DNA of 64,000 nucleotides from Clostridium folliculivorans (GCF_024341905.1 NZ_BQXY01000003.1:186001-250000); one strand, 5' to 3'. Counted from the stretch's first letter, positions 45,829 to 54,850 are shown. Notes: a model not told the origin generated them from the letters alone. Translations and numbers: made by a program.

Positions 45829-47175
45829 ATTAAAATTAAATCTTTAATTAGTATAATAGCAGCAAAATTAACATTATTCTTTTCAAAAAAATTATTTAAA
45901 GGTGGCAGTAATTTTCCTGGCAAGATAGCTCTAAAATTTGATAGTTCCATACTAAAAACCATAACAAATAATTATAAAATTATTATGATCACTGGAACTA
46001 ACGGGAAGACAACTACCACAAGTATGATCTACAACATTATAAAAGAAGCTGGATATGACGTAATAACAAATAGTACAGGTGCAAATATGTTACCGGGAAT
46101 TACTTCATGTTTTATAGATAACTATAAATTTGGTAGTTCAAAAGAAAGATATGCTGTAATCGAAGTTGATGAAGCTAATCTAAAGTTTATAACCAAGCAT
46201 TTAACTCCTTGGTCTATTACAATAACAAATTTATTTAGAGATCAGCTTGACCGTTATGGAGAAGTTTACACAACTCTCTCAAAAATAATGGAAGGTGTCA
46301 ATCTTGTTCCAAATACCAAGCTTATATTAAATGGTGATGAATCCCTTTTAGGAGATTTAAAAGTTCCAAATCCTATAACTTATTTTGGTTTTGGTTTATC
46401 CCCTACCAACGAAAAAGTTATAGATATTAATTCAGATGCAAAATTTTGCAAGTTTTGTAAAACAAATTATGAATATAATTTTGTATCATATAACCATCTT
46501 GGAGATTTTTATTGCCCAAGCTGTGGCTATAAGAGACCTGAATTGAAATATACTCTTACAAGTGTACTTGATATAACTTCAGACAACTCTCTAGTTGAAT
46601 TTAATAATCATGAGTTCAATGTAACTCAATCTGGAGTGTATAATATTTATAATGCTCTTTGCGCGTATGCAATAACTAAAGAACTTGGTATTGATGATGA
46701 AACTATAAATATTTCCTTAAACAAACAAGAATCCAGTTTTGGTCGTCAAGAAGTTATTAATGTTGATGGTAAGGAAGTTAAAATAATTTTAGTTAAAAAT
46801 CCAGCAGGTTACAATCAGGCTATTGACACCCTTTGTCTTAGTAAAGATAGCTTATCAGTAGCATTCTTCTTAAATGATAATTATGCAGATGGAAGAGACG
46901 TATCTTGGATATGGGATGTAAACTTCGAAAAACTTTCAGCATTAGATTTAAAAGATATTCTTATATCTGGTGAAAGAATGTATGATATGGCGGTTAGATT
47001 AAAGACTTCTGGTATTCCAACTGATAAATTTAAAATAAGTTCTGAATTCTCAAATATAACCGATTATATCAAAGATTGTAGTGGTGAAAAGATATATATC
47101 CTTGCAACTTATACCGCTATGATAAACTATAGAAAATATCTGCATTCTAAAGGTTATATAAAAAAATTATGGTAA
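45829..47175 (+). CDS. murT: MurT, lipid II isoglutaminyl synthase ligase subunit
   Basis: With GatD it amidates the D-Glu of the peptidoglycan stem. The Mur ligase Walker motif is GTNGKTTTT at about residues 55-63. A four-Cys zinc ribbon (CKFC ... CPSC) interrupts the central domain, and the C-terminal DUF1727 domain has KNPAGYNQ. The first ATG in frame (45985) would remove 52 residues including the family's conserved KGGSNFPGKIALK. The frame is open back to 45829 with no ATG, GTG or TTG, and the codon there is ATT, eight bases after AAGGTGG. I therefore call an ATT start (448 residues). Confidence 0.9.
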   Translation: MKIKSLISIIAAKLTLFFSKKLFKGGSNFPGKIALKFDSSILKTITNNYKIIMITGTNGKTTTTSMIYNIIKEAGYDVITNSTGANMLPGITSCFIDNYKFGSSKERYAVIEVDEANLKFITKHLTPWSITITNLFRDQLDRYGEVYTTLSKIMEGVNLVPNTKLILNGDESLLGDLKVPNPITYFGFGLSPTNEKVIDINSDAKFCKFCKTNYEYNFVSYNHLGDFYCPSCGYKRPELKYTLTSVLDITSDNSLVEFNNHEFNVTQSGVYNIYNALCAYAITKELGIDDETINISLNKQESSFGRQEVINVDGKEVKIILVKNPAGYNQAIDTLCLSKDSLSVAFFLNDNYADGRDVSWIWDVNFEKLSALDLKDILISGERMYDMAVRLKTSGIPTDKFKISSEFSNITDYIKDCSGEKIYILATYTAMINYRKYLHSKGYIKKLW

Positions 47176-47186
47176 GAGGTGATACT

Positions 47187-47915
47187 ATGGAATTAAATAT
47201 ATGCCATTTATATCCTGATTTATTGAATGTCTACGGAGATATGGGAAACATTCTTATACTTAAGCATAGAGCCGAAAGTAGAGGTATTAAAACTAATATA
47301 GTTAATGTTTCTATTAATGACCCATTCGAAGAAGATAAATATGATATTGTGTTTTTTGGTGGTGGTCAAGATTATGAACAATCTATAGTGTCCGATGATC
47401 TTATAAATACGAAAAAAGATGCAATTCAAAAGTATATTGAGAGTGAAAAAGTATTTATTGCTATCTGTGGTGGATATCAACTATTAGGAAAATATTACAC
47501 TACCCCAGAAGGTGAAAAACTTGAAGGGTTAGGTATTCTAGATATATATACTGAACCTGGAGACACAAGATTCATAGGGAATACTGCAATAATCAATGAG
47601 GAATTTGGTGAAACCTATGTTGGTTTTGAAAACCATTCTGGCCGTACTTATATAAACAATCATAAACCTTTAGGTAAATGCCTTCATGGTTATGGCAATA
47701 ATGGTGAAGATGGCAACGAAGGTTGTATTTATAAAAACACTTATGGTTCATACTTTCATGGATCTCTTCTATCAAAGAATCCTGAATTTGCTGATAGAAT
47801 GATAAAAACAGCTTTAGATATACGATATGGAGAAATTGCCTTGGATGCTTTAGATGATTCTTTAGAATATAATGCTAAAAATGCAATTCTAAGCAGATTA
47901 AATAAAAGTAATTAA
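47187..47915 (+). CDS. gatD: GatD, lipid II isoglutaminyl synthase glutaminase subunit
   Basis: A class I glutamine amidotransferase (242 residues) that supplies ammonia to MurT. The nucleophile Cys is in AICGGYQLLG, and the His follows in YFHGSLLSKNPE. I start at the ATG at 47187 after AAGAGGTG; an ATG at 47169 overlaps the end of murT by seven bases. Same operon as murT. Amidation of lipid II is needed for efficient crosslinking in Gram-positives. Confidence 0.93.
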   Translation: MELNICHLYPDLLNVYGDMGNILILKHRAESRGIKTNIVNVSINDPFEEDKYDIVFFGGGQDYEQSIVSDDLINTKKDAIQKYIESEKVFIAICGGYQLLGKYYTTPEGEKLEGLGILDIYTEPGDTRFIGNTAIINEEFGETYVGFENHSGRTYINNHKPLGKCLHGYGNNGEDGNEGCIYKNTYGSYFHGSLLSKNPEFADRMIKTALDIRYGEIALDALDDSLEYNAKNAILSRLNKSN

Positions 47916-47945
47916 GATAAGATAAAATGAATAATTCTTAAAGAA

Positions 47946-47981
47946 CAAAAAATAATCAGTGCTAACTGATTATTTTTTGTT
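47946..47981. terminator. Bidirectional terminator
   Basis: AAAAAATAATCAGT pairs with ACTGATTATTTTTT across a four-base loop, with T-runs on both strands. It serves gatD and the convergent deacetylase gene. Confidence 0.9.
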
Positions 47982-48761
47982 TATAACTCTTACCTTTTTT
48001 AGATACTCATACTCTTGAGTGGTCATTTCACTTAACGATTTAAATCTATAACCTTTTTCTTTATAAAAGTCAATTATTTCTGGCAAGGCATCAATAGTTG
48101 AACTTTTATGATCCGCATCATGCATAAGAACCACTGCAACTCTATAAACATCACCTTGTTTTTTTACATTACCAATAAGTTGTTCCTTACTTATATTGGA
48201 TCCTACTGCATCTCCTATGCTAACATTCCAATCTATATAATCAATATCACTTTTTTCCAACCTGTTTTTAATATTCTTTAATATATCTGGTCTGCAATAT
48301 GTATTCAGTGATCCACCAGGCATTCTCACAAAAATCCTTTTATTTCTATAAATTAGTCCTTTAGTGCTATTTACGTACTTATTGAAATCATTAAAATAGC
48401 TATCTTCACTTTTATATAGAGTTTCATAATGGTGATCATAACAATGTGGGTATATATCCATACCATTTTCATATAAACCTTCAACAACTTCAACCGTATC
48501 ATTCCTTATATTTTCACCAACAATAAAGAAACTAGCCTTAACATTTTTTTGCTGAAGTACGCTTAAAATTCTCTTACTGCTTGAATGTCCTGGTCCATCA
48601 TCAAAAGTCAGAAAAACAACCTTTTTATCCCCATGACTTACATACAGCTCATCTCTATCACAATTCATTATTTTATTATTCAACGGAACAGCCAATACTT
48701 GTTTACAAAATATACTAACAAAAAGTAATATTATTATTATACTCTTCCTTACAATGCTCAC
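47970..48761 (-). CDS. Polysaccharide deacetylase (NodB domain)
   Basis: A 263-residue secreted or anchored carbohydrate esterase. A signal sequence covers residues 6-24. NodB motif 1 is LTFDDGPG, motif 2 is PHCYDHHYE, motif 3 is RMPGGS, and a late VVLMHDA matches motif 5. It probably deacetylates peptidoglycan or a related glycan. The start is odd: GTG at 48761 has no usable ribosome binding site of its own and overlaps the stop of a five-codon upstream ORF (see 48758-48775). Confidence 0.85.
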   Translation of the reverse strand: MSIVRKSIIIILLFVSIFCKQVLAVPLNNKIMNCDRDELYVSHGDKKVVFLTFDDGPGHSSSKRILSVLQQKNVKASFFIVGENIRNDTVEVVEGLYENGMDIYPHCYDHHYETLYKSEDSYFNDFNKYVNSTKGLIYRNKRIFVRMPGGSLNTYCRPDILKNIKNRLEKSDIDYIDWNVSIGDAVGSNISKEQLIGNVKKQGDVYRVAVVLMHDADHKSSTIDALPEIIDFYKEKGYRFKSLSEMTTQEYEYLKKVRVINKK

Positions 48762-48775
48762 CCCTGATTGCCCAT
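48758..48775 (-). promoter_or_regulatory. Five-codon leader ORF coupled to the deacetylase start
   Basis: AAGGAGG (48790-48784) is placed eight bases before ATG GGC AAT CAG GGG TGA. The TGA overlaps the GTG start of the deacetylase as GTGA. The best ribosome binding site thus serves the leader, and the main gene would be read by termination-reinitiation. A frameshift in the original start is the alternative. Confidence 0.5.
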
Positions 48776-49056
48776 ATTTATTACCTCCTTCATAATACTT
48801 GATATTGAAATTCTACCGTTTATATCTACAATTAGTTTATCCGCCATTCAATATAATATTTCAGTTAATTTCTGCTACTTCACCCTTATATATCCCAACG
48901 ATTTAAATCAGATATGTGATTTTACTTGATTCTGTTTTTAATATTTCCCATACTGTCAAGAATGTTTATGGTCACTATTCTCTTTAAATCATTCGTATAT
49001 ATTTATATTTAAAGATTAAAATATACTGTATACACAAATTAAATGGAGGCATAAAT

Positions 49057-50025
49057 ATGTTAAAATGGTCAAAACCTAGAATAGTTGTAAGTAAGTGTCT
49101 TGGTACTACTCCTTGTAGATATAACGGCGAAGCATCTACCTTTGATTTATATATAAAACTTCAACCATTTATAGAATTCAAAGAGGTATGTCCTGAAAGT
49201 GCCATAGGACTTCCAACCCCTAGGGAGGTCATAAGATTAGTTAAAAGTAATGATAATATTAGATTAATTGAATATTCCACACAGAGGGAATATACAGAAG
49301 ATATGGTTAAATTCTCCGAGAGATTTATTAATGACTTGAGTGGAGTTGATGGCTTTCTTTTAAAAAGCCGTTCACCATCATGTGGTACTAGAGACGTTAA
49401 AATATATAATGGAACCGAAAAAGGTGCCTCTAGTTCAAAGGGAAAGGGTATCTTTGGCGGAATGATACAAAATAGCTTTAATTATCTACCAATTGAAGAA
49501 GAAGGTAGATTAAAGAATTTCTCCATTCGCGATCACTTTCTCTCTAGTATCTTTACTCTTGCAGAATTTTCCGAAGTAAAAGCTAATAAAGATTTATCAT
49601 CATTAGTTAAATACCATAGTAGGCATAAACTTCTTTTTATGTCCTATAATCAAACTGAACTAAAAAAACTTGGCAGGATAGTTGCAAATCATGACCACTT
49701 AAATATAGATGAGCTTATTGACTCTTATCATATAGGGTTATTAAAACTTCTCTCAAGAACTCCAAGGTATACATCAAACATAAATGTATTAATGCATGCA
49801 TTAGGATACTTTAGCGATTATCTAAATTCTAAAGAAAAAGAGTTTATGCTTTCAGTAATAGATAAATATAGAGTAGGAAAAATGCCTTTAAGTGTTCCTA
49901 TTAATATAGTAAAATCACATGCCATACGGTTCAATAATCAATATCTTTTAGAACAGAGTTTTTTGGAACCCTACCCTGAAGAATTAATCGATATTTCAGA
50001 CTCTGGAAAAGGTATTAGTAGGTAG
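49057..50025 (+). CDS. DUF523 (TudS-like) and DUF1722 (YbgA) fusion protein
   Basis: A 322-residue two-domain protein. The N-terminal DUF523 half has Cys residues in SKCLG, VCPES and SPSCG, the ligands of the [4Fe-4S] cluster in thiouracil desulfidase-type proteins, plus PTPREVIRL. The C-terminal DUF1722 half begins near residue 180 with KYHSRHKLLFMSYNQ. The fusion is widespread; the physiological substrate is not established. Good GGAGG site before the ATG. Confidence 0.88.
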   Translation: MLKWSKPRIVVSKCLGTTPCRYNGEASTFDLYIKLQPFIEFKEVCPESAIGLPTPREVIRLVKSNDNIRLIEYSTQREYTEDMVKFSERFINDLSGVDGFLLKSRSPSCGTRDVKIYNGTEKGASSSKGKGIFGGMIQNSFNYLPIEEEGRLKNFSIRDHFLSSIFTLAEFSEVKANKDLSSLVKYHSRHKLLFMSYNQTELKKLGRIVANHDHLNIDELIDSYHIGLLKLLSRTPRYTSNINVLMHALGYFSDYLNSKEKEFMLSVIDKYRVGKMPLSVPINIVKSHAIRFNNQYLLEQSFLEPYPEELIDISDSGKGISR

Positions 50026-50041
50026 AAATTTGTTTAAGCAT

Positions 50042-50139
50042 AGAGTTCCTATCTCAACTATTAATTTATACTTGTTTAAAAATTACCAGAAGCCGCAATT
50101 TTTAAACAAGTATAAATTAAGTTTTGATATGGGAACTCT
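50042..50139. repeat. Long hairpin repeat R3, copy 2
   Basis: AGAGTTCC pairs with GGAACTCT at the ends and TTAATTTATACTTGTTTAAA (50061-50080) pairs with TTTAAACAAGTATAAATTAA (50101-50120), giving nearly 100 bases of hairpin. The 5' half matches 22182-22220. Confidence 0.8.
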
Positions 50140-50141
50140 TT

Positions 50142-50156
50142 ATGGATGTACCACTT
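50142..50156 (+). repeat. R4 sequence, single copy
   Basis: ATGGATGTACCACTT, identical to 15769-15783 and to the complement of 37489-37503, followed by a similar AATAAAA. It directly follows R3 copy 2. Confidence 0.6.
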
Positions 50157-50198
50157 CGCAATAAAACTTGTTATTTATAGACTCTACAAGGTATTGCC

Positions 50199-50813
50199 TT
50201 AAGCTTTATCTTCTCTGATAAAGTCTACAAATTCTTTTATTATTCTGGCTGTAAATCCCCAGATAACATAATCCTCATATTTGTAAAAATACTGTTCCAT
50301 TTTCCCTTTAGCAAACTTATAGTTTTTCCCTCCATTTATCAAATGATAAGGAAAGTCTTCACTTATTTTAGGTACTACTGCAATTTCATGTTTTAAAGGT
50401 TCATTATCTATAAAAAACTTTATAGGAACCTTAAAAATGTGATCAACTTCATCAATACTCGGATTCTTTGGAAATACCTTAAGCTGTGCAACAAAAGGAT
50501 AAATAATAGATCCATATGGAGAAATAAAAAAATCCATCGGTCCAAAGTAATCTATGTCCTCTTCTTGTATATTGAGTTCCTCTATAGTTTCTCGAATGGC
50601 TGTTTCTCTTCTATCTTCTCCTAGCTCCACCCTTCCTCCTGGAAAGCATATATCACCAGGTTGACTTCTAAGTGTAAGAGCCCTTTTTTCAAATATAAAA
50701 AACTTTTCATCATTCTCCTCATATATAGGTATAAGTACCGAACTTTCTCTATAAGTTCCTAAGGGTTTTTCCTTATGTGTAGAAAACAGTTGTTTAATGT
50801 TATGAAAACTCAT
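50199..50813 (-). CDS. Nudix hydrolase (CoA pyrophosphatase-like)
   Basis: A 204-residue Nudix enzyme. The Nudix box is GGRVELGEDRRETAIRETIEEL (split here as GGRVELGE and RETIEEL), with the preceding LRSQPGDICFPGG matching the extra UPF0035 signature of CoA-cleaving relatives such as YeaB/NudL. It probably hydrolyses CoA or acyl-CoA derivatives. Single gene. Confidence 0.85.
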   Translation of the reverse strand: MSFHNIKQLFSTHKEKPLGTYRESSVLIPIYEENDEKFFIFEKRALTLRSQPGDICFPGGRVELGEDRRETAIRETIEELNIQEEDIDYFGPMDFFISPYGSIIYPFVAQLKVFPKNPSIDEVDHIFKVPIKFFIDNEPLKHEIAVVPKISEDFPYHLINGGKNYKFAKGKMEQYFYKYEDYVIWGFTARIIKEFVDFIREDKA

Positions 50814-51120
50814 AAAAGCCCCTCCTATCTGCCATAAATGTAACTTTATCTTAATTGTTATTATAAACTATTAATGTTATACTTAAAATGTTATAAAAAA
50901 ATATTACAAGGGTTATATTTTTAACTTAGTTTATACATGTACAAAAATATTATTGGTTAAAGCTTAAACAGTTAATGGCCTAAAAATCTGTGTAGAAAAA
51001 CAATTACTTTAATGTATTGAATTTTTGCAAAAAGGCTATTAATAAAATAATGCTTTAAATATTTTCGCGCATATATAAACTATCAGTTTGATATACCCCT
51101 AAAAACAGGAGAGATGAATT
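50814..51120. other. Divergent intergenic region, Nudix/dacF
   Basis: It should hold two divergent promoters. I cannot place either with confidence. No ORF and no marked hairpin. Confidence 0.4.
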
Positions 51121-52398
51121 TTGAAACGCAAAGGATTAATTACTTCACTTTTACTCGCATTTTCCATCAGCATGTTATCGCCACTTACTGCAAATGCTGC
51201 AGAAAATACAACTTCAAAACTTCCAACTATTGTGGGTGAATCCGCAATAACCATAGATTATAACACTGGCGAAATAATCTATTATAAGAATGGTGATACA
51301 AAAAGATATCCTGCTAGTACAACTAAAATGATGACTTCTTTGCTTTTTAGTGAAAAAGCAAAAAAATCTGATGAAATACCATATAATGAAGATGCAAAAA
51401 AGCAGCCTGAATATTCTTTAAATGTCAACTTTAAGCCAATGACTTCAAATGATACAATGACTGCAGAAGATGTTATGAAAGCTTTACTTATGTACTCTGC
51501 TAATGATTCAGCATACATGATAGCAGACTTCTTAGGAAATGGTGACTATCATAAATTTGTAGATATGATGAATGATAAAGCAAAAGAGTTGAATCTAAAG
51601 AACACTCACTTTGCTAATCCAAATGGATTGCATGACCCAGATCACTATACAACTGCTTATGATTTATCAGTTATAGCTCGTGAAGCATACAAGCAGCCAT
51701 GGGTTGAAGAAGTTATGACTACAGCGAAATCATCAATTAAAATAAGCAATAGTACTATTATTAACTTAGAAAACAGAAATAAGGAACTAGGTAAGAATGG
51801 TAATGTTGGAGGAAAGACTGGTTATACATCACAATCTGGTAGATGTCTTGCTACGATTTATGAAAGAGATGGTCGTAAAATAGTAGGAGTTGTTCTTAAA
51901 TCTTATTATGATGCACAAGATCAAACTGTATTTAACGATATGAATAAAATCATGGATTATAGCTTTGCTGCTAAGAAATCTACACTTCTTAAAGCTGGTA
52001 GTGAGATTAAAAAAGTAGATGTAAGCTACAAGCCACTTAAATTCTTTGGTCCTACTAAGACAATTCAAGTACCTCTTGTGTTACAAGAAGATGTTACTTA
52101 TTATGATAATGAGATAAATAAAAAAGAAGTTACTGAAAATGTAAAACTTTCAAATACTGATGCTTGGAGTTTAGCTAAAGATAATTCATCAGTTAAACTT
52201 ACTGTTGCAGAAAGAAACTATAGCAAAGACTATGCAGTAAAAGCCAATATATCAACATCTGAATTAGTTAAATCTAGCTTAGGATTATATTTCGGTATAG
52301 CAGCTGGAGTAATAATAGTATTGATTTTATTAGGTTTTGTTATATCTGTAGTAAATAGATTAAAAAGAAAACGTAGAAGAAATAAAAATATATTTTAA
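51121..52398 (+). CDS. D-alanyl-D-alanine carboxypeptidase (DacF/PBP5 type)
   Basis: A 425-residue low-molecular-weight penicillin-binding protein that trims the terminal D-Ala of peptidoglycan. Signal peptide at residues 1-26 (ending ANAA). SxxK is STTK in YPASTTKMM, SxN is YSANDSAY, and KTG is in GGKTGYTSQSG. A PBP5-like C-terminal domain is followed by a membrane anchor (LGLYFGIAAGVIIVLILLGF) and a basic tail. The start is TTG, placed after AGGAGAG. Confidence 0.93.
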   Translation: MKRKGLITSLLLAFSISMLSPLTANAAENTTSKLPTIVGESAITIDYNTGEIIYYKNGDTKRYPASTTKMMTSLLFSEKAKKSDEIPYNEDAKKQPEYSLNVNFKPMTSNDTMTAEDVMKALLMYSANDSAYMIADFLGNGDYHKFVDMMNDKAKELNLKNTHFANPNGLHDPDHYTTAYDLSVIAREAYKQPWVEEVMTTAKSSIKISNSTIINLENRNKELGKNGNVGGKTGYTSQSGRCLATIYERDGRKIVGVVLKSYYDAQDQTVFNDMNKIMDYSFAAKKSTLLKAGSEIKKVDVSYKPLKFFGPTKTIQVPLVLQEDVTYYDNEINKKEVTENVKLSNTDAWSLAKDNSSVKLTVAERNYSKDYAVKANISTSELVKSSLGLYFGIAAGVIIVLILLGFVISVVNRLKRKRRRNKNIF

Positions 52399-52413
52399 TT
52401 AAGTATACTGCTG

Positions 52414-52458
52414 TGAAATTTAGATGTCGCTACCTCCGGTCACAACATCTAAATTTCA
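52414..52458. repeat. Inverted repeat after the carboxypeptidase gene
   Basis: TGAAATTTAGATGT (52414-52427) is repeated inverted as ACATCTAAATTTCA (52445-52458), perfect over 14 bases with a GC-richer 17-base loop. No T-run follows, and a proper terminator comes 30 bases later. Confidence 0.75.
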
Positions 52459-52487
52459 ATAATAATATAAGATATTGATTAACCCAA

Positions 52488-52529
52488 AACTATCTATAAT
52501 GCATAAAGCTAAATATAGATAGTTTTTTC
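52488..52529 (+). terminator. Terminator of the carboxypeptidase gene
   Basis: ACTATCTATA (52489-52498) pairs with TATAGATAGT (52514-52523), then TTTTT. Confidence 0.85.
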
Positions 52530-52676
52530 TATATAATAATCCGAATATCATTGAAAATTTCTAAGAAAAGTGGTATAAGTGTAAAGTAAATTATATAGAA
52601 GCAAATTAATTATTGCTTAACTATTTATGACATATTCAGTATAAAAAATATAATATTTAGAAGCAGGAGCATTTAG

Positions 52677-53255
52677 ATGAATAAAGTAAAATTTAAAGGT
52701 AGTGCTATATTAAATCCAGTACCTGCAGTACTTATAACTTCAAAAAATAAAGAAGGAAAAGTTAATGTGTTTACAGTAGGTTGGACTGCTACTGTGTGCA
52801 CAAGACCGCCAATGCTTTCAATTTCAATTAGACCTGAACGATTATCTTATGAATATATAAAAGAATCTATGGAATTTGTAGTAAATTTGCCTTCTTCAAA
52901 TCTTACAAAAAAGGTTGATTTCTGCGGTGTTAGATCTGGAAGACAAATAGATAAAATTAAAGAAATGGCATTTACACTTGGTAATGGTGAAAATATAGAA
53001 ACTCCTCATATAGAAGAATGTCCAGTTAACATTGAATGTAAAGTTAAAGACATCATAGAATTAGGTTCTCACCATATGTTTATCGCCGAAGTTGTAGGTT
53101 CGCTGGTAAACTCTGATTTATTAGATGACGGAGGCAAAATACACTTTGAAGATGCCAATCTTATTTCATATTGCCACGGAGAATATTACCCTCTTCCAAG
53201 CAAACCAATAGGTAAATTCGGTTACTCTGTTCAAAAAAAGAAAAGAAAAAAATAG
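52677..53255 (+). CDS. Flavin reductase-like / flavoredoxin family protein
   Basis: A 192-residue FMN-binding split-barrel protein. Family features are NVFTVGWTATVCTRPPMLSISIRP near residues 27-50, FVVNLPSS, and HHMFIAEVV. It is cytoplasmic and probably binds FMN; the electron partner is unknown. AGCAGGAGC precedes the ATG. Confidence 0.88.
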   Translation: MNKVKFKGSAILNPVPAVLITSKNKEGKVNVFTVGWTATVCTRPPMLSISIRPERLSYEYIKESMEFVVNLPSSNLTKKVDFCGVRSGRQIDKIKEMAFTLGNGENIETPHIEECPVNIECKVKDIIELGSHHMFIAEVVGSLVNSDLLDDGGKIHFEDANLISYCHGEYYPLPSKPIGKFGYSVQKKKRKK

Positions 53256-53275
53256 GATTAAATCCTATTTTTTTA
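53250..53275. terminator. Bidirectional terminator
   Basis: AAATAGGAT pairs with ATCCTATTT across three bases, with A- and T-runs outside. It overlaps the flavoredoxin stop codon and also faces the convergent HAD gene. Confidence 0.8.
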
Positions 53276-53278
53276 TGC

Positions 53279-53926
53279 TTAAGCAACATTTATATTTCTA
53301 ACTATCTCAACTAATTGCTCAGGTGTCTTAATAAAATAGTCTGGTTGTTGTTTAACTAATGTTTCAATGGGAAGAGCTGTATACTCCACAGCACAGGTTT
53401 GACAACCAGCACTTTTCCCGCACATAATATCAAAATGAGAATCTCCAACCATAATAGCTTCGATCGGAAGTATATTTAGCTCACTACAGGCTTTTAAAGC
53501 TGGTTCACCATGTGGCTTATGATTTTCAGTACATTCTGGAGTTATTATAACATCCATATACTCTAGTATTCCAGCTATCTTCATTCCTTTTTCAGCCAAG
53601 AATTTTCTCTTTGAAGTAACTATCCCTATCTTTATTCCCATATCTTTTAGCTTGTCCAAAAGTATTTTTACCCCATCAAAGGCATAGCACATGGTGTCAT
53701 GACGCTCCTCATTATATGCTCTATAAGCAACTACCATTTCATCAATTCTGCTATCTGTATAGTCTTTAAAAGAACTATTTAATGGCATACCAAATAACTT
53801 TGTAATTTCAGCTTCGCTTACCTGAATCTTTAGTATATTTTCAAATACATGTTTAAAAGAATTTATTATAAGCTCGTTGGTATCAAGTAAAGTTCCATCT
53901 AAATCGAAGAGTACAGCTTTTATCAT
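53279..53926 (-). CDS. HAD family phosphatase (PpaX/phosphoglycolate phosphatase-like)
   Basis: A 215-residue HAD hydrolase. Motif I is FDLDGTLLDT, motif II is the Thr/Ser in GIVTSKR, the Lys lies in ECTENHKPHGEP, and motif III is MVGDSHFDI. The small cap domain fits PpaX/Gph, which hydrolyse pyrophosphate or phosphoglycolate; the choice cannot be made by eye. Confidence 0.88.
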   Translation of the reverse strand: MIKAVLFDLDGTLLDTNELIINSFKHVFENILKIQVSEAEITKLFGMPLNSSFKDYTDSRIDEMVVAYRAYNEERHDTMCYAFDGVKILLDKLKDMGIKIGIVTSKRKFLAEKGMKIAGILEYMDVIITPECTENHKPHGEPALKACSELNILPIEAIMVGDSHFDIMCGKSAGCQTCAVEYTALPIETLVKQQPDYFIKTPEQLVEIVRNINVA

Positions 53927-54121
53927 ATCTTATCTATGTCCTTTTCTATTTTTTATTAATATTATAAACATGGCAAGCCTATATGTAAAGATTAGTATGT
54001 TTATATTAAATCTACTCGCACCTCTATTTATAAGTCTTCCCTCCATTTTACTACAAAAATTTCATAATTATTTGCATACCTAACTATGTTTAATAAGATA
54101 ATATCTTTGGAGGTGATATTA

Positions 54122-54331
54122 ATGAATGATGTAACTAAATTCACTCCTCATGAAACTCTAGAGCTTCACGAACTATTAAACACAGGAGTTCTTGGAGTAA
54201 AAAAACTTAATGCCACTATTGGTATGGTTCAAGATGAGGAACTAAAACAATTCATGCAGACAACATTAAACACCAAGAAATCTAGCGTAAATGATATTCA
54301 ATCCACAGTAAGTAAAATACAAAACGTGTGA
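54122..54331 (+). CDS. Small spore coat-related protein
   Basis: A 69-residue helical protein starting at the ATG at 54122, after TTGGAGGTG; upstream in-frame codons have no ribosome binding site. FTPHETLELHELLNTGVLG resembles the first helix of the CotF/ferritin-like coat family. It is followed 12 bases later by a CotF-domain gene, a pairing often seen in clostridia. Likely made late in sporulation; no sigma-K promoter can be placed firmly. Confidence 0.72.
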   Translation: MNDVTKFTPHETLELHELLNTGVLGVKKLNATIGMVQDEELKQFMQTTLNTKKSSVNDIQSTVSKIQNV

Positions 54332-54342
54332 GGTGAAGTAAA

Positions 54343-54693
54343 ATGTCTTGGATAGATTCAGTGTTAGGACCAGATCAAAGCGAAAGCGAAAGTGACAGCG
54401 GAAATCAAAGTAACTCTAAAGATGGAAGTAGTTTATCTGAAAAAGATATAGCTTTAGATATGTTAGCAATGTCTAAAACTGATATAGGTATGCTTGCAAA
54501 GGTAATCCCAGAAACAACTAATCCAGAAGTTAGGCAATTATTAACCACCCAACTTAATGGATGTATAGCAAGCCACTTTAAATTATCAGATATGTTAATA
54601 ACTAAAGGTTGGTATAACGCTTACGGAACACCACAAGAACAAATCAAACAAGATATTGATTCTGCAAATCAAGTACTACAACAACAATGCTAA
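54343..54693 (+). CDS. Spore coat protein, CotF-like
   Basis: A 116-residue protein. After a Ser/Glu/Asp-rich N-terminus (to about residue 36) comes the helical CotF domain: EKDIALDMLAMSKTDIGML, then LTTQLNGCIASHFKLSDML, and WYNAYGTPQEQIKQD at the end. It probably assembles in the spore coat with the 69-residue neighbour. Confidence 0.85.
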   Translation: MSWIDSVLGPDQSESESDSGNQSNSKDGSSLSEKDIALDMLAMSKTDIGMLAKVIPETTNPEVRQLLTTQLNGCIASHFKLSDMLITKGWYNAYGTPQEQIKQDIDSANQVLQQQC

Positions 54694-54810
54694 GACTTTT
54701 AAATAAATTCTTATAGTATTCAATGATAATTTTCGTATCTGAAATAAACAGTATAATTCAAAGTTTAGTATAATGATATAAAGATATACCACTTACATCC
54801 CTAAATATAT

Positions 54811-54850
54811 AGGCTCACTTGAGTAAATGCTCAAGTGAGCTAAATTTTTA
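54811..54850 (+). terminator. Terminator of the coat protein operon
   Basis: GCTCACTTGAG (54813-54823) pairs perfectly with CTCAAGTGAGC (54830-54840), followed by TAAATTTTT. It lies 120 bases after the stop codon. Confidence 0.75.

Noticed and set aside
54786..54800. Possible fourth R4 copy (ATACCACTTACATCC)
   Set aside because: Only a partial match with the blocks rearranged; below what I would accept as the same repeat.
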